64,000 bases of DNA from Staphylotrichum longicolle (lineage: Eukaryota; Ascomycota; Sordariomycetes; Sordariales; Chaetomiaceae), in NCBI GenBank assembly GCA_019096155.1, contig JAHCVI010000001.1, forward strand, positions 11,842,001 through 11,906,000, written 5' to 3'. The translations under genes and the position numbers were made by a program. Below the pieces are notes generated by a model. That model saw only the letters and a program-made list of their open reading frames with translations. It made no database searches and was not told where the DNA came from. The first letter of the stretch is position 1. The number at the start of each line of letters is the position of its first letter. This document shows, in pieces, positions 54,674 through 64,000 of the stretch.

Positions 54674-55904
54674 GCCTCCTGGTCACTGCGGGCCAGACCT
54701 GCGCCCCGGCGAGGAAGCCGCTGAGCAAACCAAGTTCTTTCAGGGATCCTTTGCGTCCAAGGGTACCTCCGCATCACATTGGTGTTAAAGGACGCGCCTG
54801 GGCGCTCAGTGGCCTGTTTCGGATGAAAATGCCGCTGAGGCGGCCTGGGTGGTGGAGGGAATCGGTGCGGGATTGGCTGGAGGGGAAGACAATGGATTCG
54901 ACCCTGCATCGTGGCGCAATCAGCTCACTCTTCTTCACTCGAGTCTCGTGGTTTTCGTGGTCCTCGACATGTCCACTCATTCGCATTACGGCAACGGTGG
55001 GCACGCTGGTTGGAGCATTGAGACTGGATTTCAGAGCGAACAGATTACCGGCATGGAGCAGGTACATGTACAATACAAGACTTACTGGTTCATCTCGTTG
55101 AAGTCACACCGGGTCTCATGCCGACGCCTGCACTCAGTCTCCTTCCCCGCAGTGCTGCCCAATACATCTTGAAAAGGGGCTAGCACGATGCAGCAAAGCC
55201 CGGTGTGACTGTTTCGCCACCAGGCGGTCCCACGCCGAATTTCCTGAAAGGAAAGGCCGCCAGAGCCTCATCTCTCTTCAGGTGCAGCCGGCGCCACGGG
55301 AGGGATTCAAGTCCTGGAGTCGGGATTCGGGCACGCCTCAGGCTGCACCTTGCCCGGGCCTCTCTCCACACACTTCATGGACTAACGATCCTACAAAGAG
55401 CGCTTCCCTTTTTGGTCCCGTGTTATTGGGCTGGAGTAGTGCAAGACAATAATGACATGTTAACTTGCCGAGGTCAGTGAGGTACCAGATCTTACGGCCC
55501 AGACACTCTATGGGTTCTGTGTCTACCAGATGGTTGTGAGAAAACGGCCGTTAAGTATGGTACCGTGGCTGGCGGAAGTTGTGTCGGGGGTGGGCGAATT
55601 AATACATTGCGCCCGACAATGTGCAGCCTGCATGCTGAGGACGGCGGCGATTCCTGCAACCCTGCATGCAGCCACCTTCACCACCCGGGATGGAGGGAAG
55701 ACGGCTGCAGCCGCAAAGATGCGGGTCATTGTATATCAGGCTGGGGGCCCCTGGCTCTAAGTCTCTACACTCGCTTTTCCCGTGTACTGTTGTCACTCAC
55801 CATTGCGTGGTTCGCTGTCTGAATTATCACATTGTGTTCTTCCCTCCCCGCCGTTATTGGTTCAGAGCAAGGCAGTTAGATTGCAACAACACGATTCCAA
55901 AGCC
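54674..55904. other. Intergenic region between the two kinase genes
   Basis: About 1.2 kb without recognisable genes. It contains the 10-base inverted repeat at 55280-55350 and, near 55600-55700, a CTGCA-rich stretch. It should include the promoter of kinase 2. Confidence 0.5.
55280..55350. repeat. Inverted repeat, 10-base perfect arms
   Basis: AGGTGCAGCC at 55280-55289 is matched by GGCTGCACCT at 55341-55350, with a 51-base loop. No tRNA fold or mobile-element end could be recognised around it. Confidence 0.75.
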
Positions 55905-57622
55905 ATGGGCTCCCAGGGTGTTCCTACCAAAAGACTGGCCGACCTGTTCTCGGAGTTGGAAGTTGAAGGGACTTCCGGTGAAGCTTTTCCCGGCAAAAAG
56001 GATTACCTGCCAGCCAAGGTTTATGAGGAGCATCTGAACGAGCGCTCTGTGAGAGCAGAACTGAACATTCAGCGCACTGACTGCTCTAAAGAAACCACGG
56101 TCTTGATCCAATTCATCACGAAAGAGGCACCAAAGATATTCCTGGCCCTCATCGACACCGGTGGGGGCACCAATGTCCGCGAGGAGCTGGAGCAGTTCCA
56201 GCACCTCACGTTTGACGACCGCAACCTTCCCTTTGAGATGGAGGTTCTGCGCTCAAACTTCCAATGGGGCTCAAATCGCCGGAAGAATGTGTACGCATCC
56301 CAGTGGAAGTACCTGGCTCCAATCTTCTCCAAGGATAAATTCAGATGGACACTTCACCCATCTCAGCCTTTACCTTTCACAACAAGTGGTCCTCGGCACG
56401 GTGGCGGTACAGCCTTCGTCCACCAGGTCAAGGTTCACCCGGCCCATCTGGAGGACCCTCCCCTCGATGTAAGTCAGTTTAAGGTGTCCCGTATTGAGAC
56501 GAGAGTCTCTTACTGATTGCCGCCTTAAAAACACGACAGTGCAAAGGCGAACCACGGGATATTGCCATCAAGGAGATGAACGATATGGTCGAAGTCGACA
56601 ATTTCCGCGACCAGTTTGATAACGAAGCCAGGGCGCTCGAGGCCATACGGGACTTGCAGCACCCCAACCTTGTCCAGTGGTTGGCTGCCTTCACTCAGGG
56701 CAGCCAGCATTATCTCATGTTCCCCTGGGCCGACGGAGGGAACTTGAGGGAATTCTGGACCCAAGTCGATCCGCTCCACCTCGACCTCGAGGAGAAGCGC
56801 TTTTTGATCCGCGAGATGCTGGTCCAGTTTCGAGGGATCGCCGACGCCCTGGCCAAACTTCATCTCGAGAAAAGGTACCGCCATGGAGATATCAAACCCG
56901 AGAATATCCTCCGCTTCCTCGACGAGAAGACTACTACGGGCACCCTTCAGATCGCCGACTTTGGCCTGGCCAAGCAGCACAACCAAAACACGGTGCAGAG
57001 GGGTCCCACGGCCACACGCCACACGACGCTCCAGTATGAATCCCCGGAGGCCGACAACGCCATGAGCGGGAACGCGTCTCTCTCGAGGCTCTCCGACATC
57101 TGGTCATTGGGCTGCGTCATGCTTGAATATCTCATCTGGATACTTGGTGGCATCAACAAGGTCGACGACTTTGAAAACAAGCTCAAGGGCAAAGGCTCTG
57201 ACGATAGTTTCAAGCCATTCTATTACCGGACTACCGCGGGCTCTCACGGGCTTCACCCCGCAGTTGATGATCAGCTCGAAGACCTATCCAAGGACGCTCA
57301 ATGCGGTCGCGATACCGCCCTAGGCTGCGTTTTGGAGCTCATCCGTGACCACATGCTTGTCGTGGAGAATGCTCGTGGTGACTGGCCCGAGAACGACAAA
57401 AGGATGAAAGGGGCAAATGCCTTGGAGCCAGGGCAGCGGGCCACGGCCACAGAGCTGTGCTTCCGTGTGACCCAAATTATCGAGCACGCTACAAGCGACA
57501 GCAGAGAAGGATCCTTCCTGTTCCGAGATCGCGGCATGACATCCGGCGAGCCAAGGGACGCTCGTCCACCGAGTTTTTTCAGCAGACCGGGCACTCGCGG
57601 GCTGCCGGCCATACCCATCTGA
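55905..57622 (+). CDS. Ser/Thr protein kinase-like protein with HGD catalytic loop, copy 2
   Basis: Exon 1 is 55905-56468 and exon 2 is 56540-57622, 548 residues. An N-terminal region of about 170 residues precedes the kinase (KDYLPAKVYEEHLNERSVRAEL). The glycine-rich loop is unusual (HGGGTAFVHQVKV), followed by DIAIKEM with the ATP-binding Lys near 196, HPNLVQWLAAF, RYRHGDIKPENIL near 303, IADFGLAKQHNQN and LQYESPE. DIWSLGCVMLEYLIWILGG is shared with kinase 1. The C-terminal tail (SREGSFLFRDRGMTSG onward) is basic and disordered. Catalytic residues are intact except for HGD in place of HRD. It follows kinase 1 in the same direction at 1.2 kb and precedes a HET gene, so a shared signalling role in non-self response is possible but unproven. 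Confidence 0.9.
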
Positions 57623-58210
57623 GACCCGAAGCCGCATACCGAGCGCCTCCCAGATCAACGGCGGCCCGAAATACACCACCCCCACCGGCTGTAAGACAGG
57701 TGTGTATCTGATGTCTAACCCCGAGTCGGCACATATGCATGCTTACCTGTTTTGGGAAGCACCAACAGCATCTCTCTGTCGCAAGCAGCCCGCAAAAGGC
57801 AGGTTCTCCAGTCACCCCACGTGTCGCTGGGCTGGACTAACATTTGACCTTGCTTGTCGTCCGACTCAAGATTGTGAGGCACTCTCGGTAAACCCAGTGA
57901 TGGCCTTCAAAGAGCTAACATGCCTCTCGCAGTATGTAAGTATCTCTGAAGCAGCGCCAATGAATCAGCAGTTCTTGCTCACACAGGATCGAACGAAATT
58001 CTAGATGGTACGTACGGCCGTGGTGGATGGACACCATTGACAGGTTGTACTGACCGCCAGCACTCCAGGAAGTGAGTTGACCTTCTGCCAGACCGCAGTG
58101 GAACTTACACATTGCTAATCCATCGGCCTCACTTGCCGACATTCTCAGCGTGTAAGCCGACCCCTAGAGACCATTGCAGCTCAACTTGCTGACGTGAAAC
58201 TTGTGCACAG
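57623..58210. other. Intergenic region upstream of the third HET locus
   Basis: About 590 bases. Several GTAAGT- and CAG-like words suggest that untranslated exons or an upstream exon could exist, but no coding segment is convincing. Confidence 0.45.
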
Positions 58211-60236
58211 ATGAACCAGACGTGGCAGTTCTTGATAGATGACGAGATGCCAAATCTCATGGGCTCTGACGCCATGTACCCGGAGACGCTTCTTCCCGAG
58301 CCAAGCAAGCTTTGCAGACCGTGCTCGAGCCTAGACTTTGGCAGCATGGGATTCCAGTTCAGCTACACCGTCCGTGACATCCAACAACGCTCCCAGAAGT
58401 GCGATTTTTGCCGCATGCTCTGGAGCCTTTGCAAGACCCTGAACAAGACGTCGCAGGACCGAATCAGGCTTGAGCGATACCACTCGACGCTCAAGATGGA
58501 TGACATAAACGACCCTGTACTCTCTATCATTCCTGGTCCAGGTGCGTACGTCCCTGTCACGTTTCGAAGATTGCGGCGTCAACTTTGCACGTCAAACAGG
58601 CTTGAGGAGCATGGCTCCTCTTCAACGAGGGTTCCCCAAGCTCCCCGAGTCAGGGTCAGAAACACATTTCGAGATCATCCGCCAGTGGTTAGCGTCGTGC
58701 GACAGCAACCACAAGGGACTCTGCATTCCCTTTCCTGGGAATGGTGCAACCGTGGCACTGCCCACCCGACTGCTTGACGTTGGTGACACTGCCTCACCCA
58801 CAATCCGCCTGGTCGAGACCAAAGAGCTCCCCATCGCAGAAGCTGGTACAGACGGACACTTCTCGCCCTACATTGCCTTGTCCCATCCCTGGGGTCCCAA
58901 ACCGCATTTCTGTACCTATCCGGACGACCCGGACAACCCGTCAGCACCACACTCGCTCACCCAGCACAAGAAAAGCATCAACATCTCAGACCTGCCAGCA
59001 ACGTTCTACGACGCTGTCCTCGCTGTCCGGGCTCTGGGGAGGCGGTATCTCTGGATTGACTCGTTATGCATCCTCCAGGGGCCCCGGGGCGACTTCAAGA
59101 ACGAGGCCAAGAAGATGGAGACGGTCTTCAGCTCAGCCTATTGCGTGCTGGCGGCCAGCTGTCCAGTCGAGGGGGGCCTAAGTTGGCCCGGCCGGTCTAC
59201 CGCCGTGTACGTCTGCGAGATGATTGACAGGTTCGACGATCGTCCGCTCCAGCCTGAGCCGCCGCGCCTGGGTCCTGCAGGAGCGCGCGCTCGCCCGGCG
59301 GACCGTCTCTTTTACCGGCAGACGTATTTTGCGGACACGGCGTGAGGTCATGACCCACATGACCAAGTATGCCCTCCCTTCCCCCCCCCACCGGGTCTGC
59401 GACGCTGACCCCTTCGTGTAGCAAGCTCGCGTCCTTCCTCGGCGACCGTCGCGCGCGCGCCCGCGCGTCCGCTCCAGTCGCTCTACACCTCGTACTCGCG
59501 CCTGGACCTCTCGTACGACGAGGACCGCCCCATCGCGATCCGCGGGCTCGAGTCGCGGCTCGTCGCCGCCCTGCAGACCAAGTACGGCCGCACCTTCGAG
59601 GGCGCCTACGGGGTGCTCAACGACGGCCCCACCGGCGGCCTGCTGCATCGCAGCCTGCTATGGCGGCGCGGGGCGGCCCGCGGCGATGCGCGCGTGCTCG
59701 AGGGCATCGTGTTTCCCTCGGGCCACGAGGGCGCTCCGACGTGGTCGTGGATGTCGTGCCGCGGCGGGATCGACTTTGTGCAGGTCCCCGGCGACAGCGT
59801 CGACTGGGAGCACCTGGACTTTTCCCCGCCCATGGCGAGCTGGCGGCCGCAGCAGCAGCTGGGGGTGCGGCGGGACGGGGACGGGCTCCACGCGACGACG
59901 CTGATTGCGCGGTGCTGGGACTTTTGCGTGGACCTCGGGGGCGGCGCCGCCGCCGGCGAGGGGATCGGGCTGACGTACGACGCGCCGGGGATGACCAGCA
60001 GCCGCGAGTTTCGGTGCGTGGTGGTGGGGAGGGGCAAGGCGGGCACAACGCCGGACATCAAGGAAAGGCGGCACTTTGTCATTGTCGTGACACCGGCGTC
60101 CAGCCGTGGACGCGGGCGCACCAATGCGGGTGCGTCGCGCAATCTTAGGAGGTACTACCGGGCCGGAGTGGGGGTGTTGACTGGGCGGTTTATCCTGAAT
60201 GTAGACAAGGAAGGGGAAGAGATTGCCATTGTATGA
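58211..60236 (+). pseudogene. HET-domain gene with probable frameshifts
   Basis: Exon 1 is 58211-58541, exon 2 starts at 58600, and a further intron is likely at 59367-59421. The protein has a cysteine-bearing N-terminal region (CRPCSSLDF, CDFCRMLW) and classical HET blocks: YIALSHPWG, LPATFYDAVLAVRALG, RYLWIDSLCILQGPRGD and a YCVLAA core. After FDD (about 59240) the text continues as SLSRRAWVLQERALARRTV in a different frame. A second frame change falls in a CG-rich run near 59450-59470, before SRLDLSYDEDRPIAI. The rest, to the stop at 60236, is open and ends with the usual HET C-terminal region including APTWSWMS. No splice pair explains either change. A recent pseudogene or sequencing indels are both possible. 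Confidence 0.65.
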
Positions 60237-60583
60237 TGGCAAGATGCATGGAGAGGTGGATATGGTTTACGTACTGTAGGTTAAGTTGTTGGCCCAGATC
60301 TGCTACTGCACTCAGGAGAGGTAGGCATAGGTTATACAAGTCTTGTACTACTTGACAAAGGAGATTGATTTGTGAGTCCTTCTTGGTGCTCAAATTAATG
60401 GGTCAAACGAAACGTCCACCATACTACCTAACTAAGATAACCATCAAACCCTAATTACCTAGGTAGCTATAACACTGGAATAACTGAATGTGACCAGATT
60501 AACTCGCCTAACTCATCACCACCCACAATCCGCCATCCCCAAAAGCCTTCTGCCGCATAGCCTACCGCGCCATACCCTCCCCA
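60237..60583. other. Intergenic region
   Basis: About 350 bases, AT-rich, between convergent loci. It contains ACCTAGGTAG near 60460, one of several TACCTA/TAGGTA-type sequences in the intergenic DNA here. No gene. Confidence 0.5.
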
Positions 60584-61827
60584 TCAATCAGAATCAGACG
60601 GCTCACGCTTGATACCGCGTGCCGCCCGGAGTCGCTCCCGTTTGATGGCGCGGTCGGCGCGCGTCTCATGGCTGAGCGGAGGCGGGCTCCGTGATTCTTG
60701 TTTGATCCGAGGCTGCCTGGCCCGCCGCTCACGCTTCACTCGCAGGCGGCTGTCTTGCTGCTGGGTCTGTGGTTCTTGTTTGAGCTCGGGTATGTGAGGT
60801 TCAGCTTTTGCGTGTTCCTGCTCCTCGGCATCCAAGGCGGCTTCGTGACGTGACTGCTGATTTGGGGGGTAAACATGGGTACTTTTCAAGAAGGAGTAAA
60901 AGAAGTTACGTACCTGTTCCAGGTACATATAGGCGATTAACCGGTCCCGCGCTTCCTCTTCGCTCAGGTAGTCAACCTCATCCGCGATACTATGCCACAA
61001 GTTCGCAGGGATGGGACGGGGCTCGATTCCTGCCTCCATCAGGCCCTCTGTACATAAATGGAGTCAGGAGAGATGAACCTCACGGCTGGTTGGGACGCGT
61101 CGTTGACTTACCCCTGGTGCAATACCGAAACTCAAACATCGCAAAAGGGCGCTTGCAGGGGTCCCGGAAGTTGTCTTCCTGAAGGCCCGTCTCCCAAGTG
61201 ACTCCTTGATTCATATGAAAGACGCAGACCTTGACTGTTCCGTTGTGTTTGGCTACAACCTGCTGCTCAACTGCCTCACTCGGGCAGACCTGGAGGTTTG
61301 AATCTGGTTGAGAGTGGTACCGAGGTCAGCTCCGAGCACGTAAATGTATGTCGTATGGGCCAAGCGTAATAGGACACACCTATCTCGTGCCTGCCGGCGC
61401 AATGCACAGAGATTTCCCGGTCGAGGAACCCGGGGCCAGCCCTGAACCGCGACAGTGTGGTCCTCCACTTTCTACCCTTGGCCTTAATATTTCCGTCGGT
61501 CTCGTGCTGCAGAAGGGACGCTTGGCTGCTGAAGGAGATCCTGGCAGCGATGTGGTGGCTGCGGTGCTGGAAGCGCGCCTGTTTGGAGATGCGGAATGAC
61601 AACGATGCCCCCGGATCCGCCTCGATATACCTGACCACGTGAGGGTCATATCCGCGCCCCGGACCGAAAGCCGCGGGATCAAATGGTAAGCAATAGACGG
61701 ACGTCTTGTCCTCCGCCGGATCATTATATTCATGTGCCGTCTTCCCGTCGACCAGGACAGTGACCCGGAGAGCCCGGAGCCCGGCGATGATGGCCATGAT
61801 GCGATCCGGAGGTCCACGCCGCTTCAA
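60584..61827 (-). CDS. DUF7918 family protein, copy A, with SUMO-consensus-rich tail
   Basis: Four exons: 61827-61380, 61303-61112, 61047-60914 and 60856-60584, 348 residues, all phases matching. The N-terminal core has LRALRVTVLVDGKTAHEYND, VVRYIEADPGASLSFRI and RSHHIAARI, the pattern of the fungal DUF7918 family. The second exon carries VAKHNGTVKVCVFHM and NFRDPCKRPFAMFEFRYCTRG. The fourth exon is a charged tail containing LKQE, VKRE, IKQE and two IKRE tetrapeptides, all fitting the SUMO consensus, and ends EPSDSD. The third intron keeps the frame if retained. An internal ATG at 61797 is a possible start. No experimental function is known to me. The neighbouring copy B on the same strand is a clear paralogue. 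Confidence 0.84.
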
Positions 61828-62249
61828 TGCGCTGGAGGGGTTAAGCTAATCAAGGATGTCCGCCCGGCGTCAAGGTCATGCCCTTGATATCACGCGCTGC
61901 AGAAGGACGGTCAGACGCGTTACGAATGTCAAGGACAGTCTCAATGCCAAGCGCGCGACGCGTCTTGTTTTCCACGACAACCCCTGTCTTGCCAACCCGG
62001 GTGGTGTAGGTCGACAACTGGGCAAAACCTCCACAATTACACGACACCGGACCGGGTTCGGGCCGTGGACGTCTCCAACGACGAGACTTCCCTCTCTAAG
62101 AAACCTAGATACCTTACCCATTCCTCAACCGCCTCCGTACACTTCCGCCTTCAATGTTCCACGCCCCAAACCAAAGGTCCAAAATACTGTTGCTCTTCGT
62201 CTTCAGGGAGCGCTTCTCGCATCCCGAAAGAAGTAAGTCCAGCACATGA
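61828..62249. other. Intergenic region between the DUF7918 paralogues
   Basis: About 420 bases upstream of copy A and downstream of copy B. No coding segment is recognised. Confidence 0.5.
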
Positions 62250-63494
62250 TCAGTCATCTGTGAGGTCAACCTCTACCTTGCCATTGTCCAATCGGCGCGT
62301 CTTGTAACGGGCCATAAACTCGTCATCGGCCATGGGAGAGGCCTCGCGTTTGATCCGGGGATTGTTGGGGGTCTCGTATCAGCCATCGAATTAGCAGAGA
62401 TGGCTGGACCAAAGAGGAACGTTCCCTTTACCTGACTCTGCTGCTCCATCAATTCAACCAACCGTTGTCGGACTTCGGCCTCGGTCATGTTGTCGACCTC
62501 TTTCCCGGCGTCGGGACGAGGAATGATGCCCTCCTTGATGAGACCGTCTGCTGGGTGTGGGGATTTGGTCAACCTGTTCTTTCTGAAAGAGCGGTTGGGT
62601 GGCATGGGCTGAGCGCACCTTTTGATCGATACCGAAACTCATAGAGGGCAAACGCCCGTTTCCGAGCATCGTAGAAATTGTTTGTATGCCTTGTCGCATG
62701 GGGATCACCTGACGTTTCGGCGGTGTAACTGCAATATGGCAGGTGTGTGCGATTAGCTTCACTGTTGACGGGCAAACCCTTCTTGCAACTTACGTTGTTC
62801 GGCAGTCCACTGCCTTGCCTTTCAATGCCTTCTCGGAAATTTTCCTGGCCCCATGGTCCTGCTCGGGTTGTCGGCTGGGGGCGTAATAAGGTGTAGCTTC
62901 TTGGTCACTCTCGTTCATGTGAAAGAGAGCGGCTTGAATCATTCCATAATGCTTGGCCAGGGCTGATTGTTGTCGCAGTTCTTCCTCAGGAATCCCGTCA
63001 GTTTCCACTAGATCAAAAGCGCACATGGTCAGCTCAGTAACCTTTAGCCATGTAGGTAGGACATTTCTGAGTTTCATACCGATTTCGAGTGGCGCGAACG
63101 AGAAACCAAGTCTTTGGTAACCATTCTCGGGGTCGGCAAGAGTTACATGGCCGATAGTAAAATGGACCGGATACTGGGTTGGCGACAACCAAGTCTCGTC
63201 GATGTGACACACTCCGATCGGCTTGCCATCGATACGGAGTGCAAGTGCGATGTGATGACTTCGCTTCTGGAAAGACGGTTCCCTGGTAAGGTGAAAAATG
63301 TAGCGCGCGCCAGGTTTAGCTTCGATGTATTTGATCACATGGGGGGGTTGTGGGTTGTCCGACCCGACTACAACATCGAATTTGTCGATGTTGATGCCCG
63401 GGACCTCATCATCCGGGTTGTCGTACTCTGTCGCAGGCTCTCCATCCACTTTGACGCAGAGCGTCAGGCCCGGAACAGAGTTGATGACGGCCAT
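62250..63494 (-). CDS. DUF7918 family protein, copy B, with SUMO-site and SIM-like tail
   Basis: Five exons: 63494-63080, 63007-62794, 62728-62619, 62547-62432 and 62372-62250, 325 residues. The frame also allows a start at 63509. The core matches copy A: LTLCVKVDGEPATEYDNPDD, HVIKYIEAKPGARYIFHL, RSHHIALALRIDG, HYGMIQAALFHM and ARKRAFALYEFRYRSK, then a helical DNMTEAEVRQRLVELMEQQ. The last exon encodes RIKREASP, a SUMO-type consensus, and ends VEVDLTDD, similar to SUMO-interaction motifs. The final intron has a GAG acceptor, which is unusual but is supported by frame. Intron positions agree with copy A where both can be compared, supporting tandem duplication. Function unknown. Confidence 0.83.
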
Positions 63495-64000
63495 GAGGCC
63501 GGCTTGCACGATGTTGGGCTTCCACGGCGGTGGAAGTGTGAGGAGGGGTTGGGTGCAGGTTTGAAAGTGTCAGAAAATGCACCACGAATGGCTTCCTTTC
63601 AGCTGAGGCTGTTTGCCAAGGACGTGGCGCACATGTGACACAAGGCTGCGTTTTCGCGTGCCCTGCCTCGAGCCTACCCCTGCCAGTTGAAGCCGGTGAG
63701 GGTTGTGAACAACAAGGCTCTGGGAGCCCCTGCGAGTTCCGTCCTGGCCACTGTCAGGGGTTCGACTGCAACGACCTCTCCATGACCTAAGTACCAGCCC
63801 GTGCCTGCTTGGACGACGAAAAGTTCTGACTGGACTCCATGACCCATGATGTGATTGTTGTATGAAGTAAGAGATCTACCATTGGGTCTAAACGTGCAAA
63901 GACAAACAAAGACAAACAATGCCACCAAGAAGCACACCTTCGGCGCCTCTTGTGTGCCATGAACAAGGGTTCTGAACCAAGAACCTTCCTTCCTTATTGT
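63495..64000. other. Right-end flank, no gene recognised
   Basis: About 500 bases including the promoter of DUF7918 copy B. An 87-residue minus-strand frame (63674-63937) has no motif and is not called. Confidence 0.5.

Noticed and set aside
63674..63937. 87-codon minus-strand frame with a hydrophobic start
   Set aside because: The hydrophobic N-terminus resembles a signal peptide, but there is no Cys pattern or other support.
1..64000. tRNA, rRNA, transposon, LTR or CRISPR
   Set aside because: Nothing with convincing cloverleaf, reverse transcriptase, transposase or repeat-end structure was seen by eye; a tRNAscan or repeat search could still find small items.

Overview
This window is nuclear DNA of a filamentous ascomycete, most likely a Sordariomycete. 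Short introns (about 50-145 nt) with GT...AG ends and CTAAC/CTGAC-like branch sites interrupt most genes. The gene set is typical of such a fungus: HET-domain proteins, Zn2Cys6 transcription factors, a PTH11-like rhodopsin-fold membrane protein, Slx4, LYC1 and DUF7918 proteins. Exon boundaries were set by hand from splice motifs and from keeping the conserved reading frame; junctions could be off by a few bases.

Layout. 0-4.5 kb: two HET genes, one cut by the window edge and one broken. 5-12 kb: a DHDPS/KDG-aldolase-like enzyme, a divergent Dal5-type anion symporter and a Zn2Cys6 regulator, which look like a small acid or sugar-acid catabolic group; an 8-base motif recurs in their upstream regions. 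12-28 kb: mostly housekeeping genes (AAA+ ATPase, NUDT19-like Nudix hydrolase, Slx4, ribosomal protein eS21, an SDR, a fructosamine-kinase-family protein, a LYC1-type acetyltransferase). 29-33 kb: a multiply frameshifted DUF7708-type STAND/NLR-like gene and a rhodopsin-fold membrane protein.

35-49.5 kb is the most interesting block. It holds two sugar-porter MFS transporters, two Zn2Cys6 regulators, a DUF89/ARMT1 metal-dependent phosphatase and two separate homologues of anhydro-N-acetylmuramic acid kinase (AnmK), the family that also contains the fungal levoglucosan kinase. Three pairs are divergently transcribed. The promoter shared by one kinase and one transporter carries CGG triplets in direct repeat at an exact 8-base period, the kind of site Zn2Cys6 proteins bind. 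I read this as a candidate gene cluster for uptake and phosphorylation of anhydro-sugars.

52-63.5 kb: two Ser/Thr-kinase-like proteins with HGD in place of HRD, a frameshifted HET gene and two tandem DUF7918 paralogues. The DUF7918 tails carry clustered SUMO-consensus sites, and one has a SUMO-interaction-like motif. With the broken HET and STAND genes elsewhere, this suggests an allorecognition or immunity-type neighbourhood under rapid turnover. No transposon, rRNA or tRNA was recognised.
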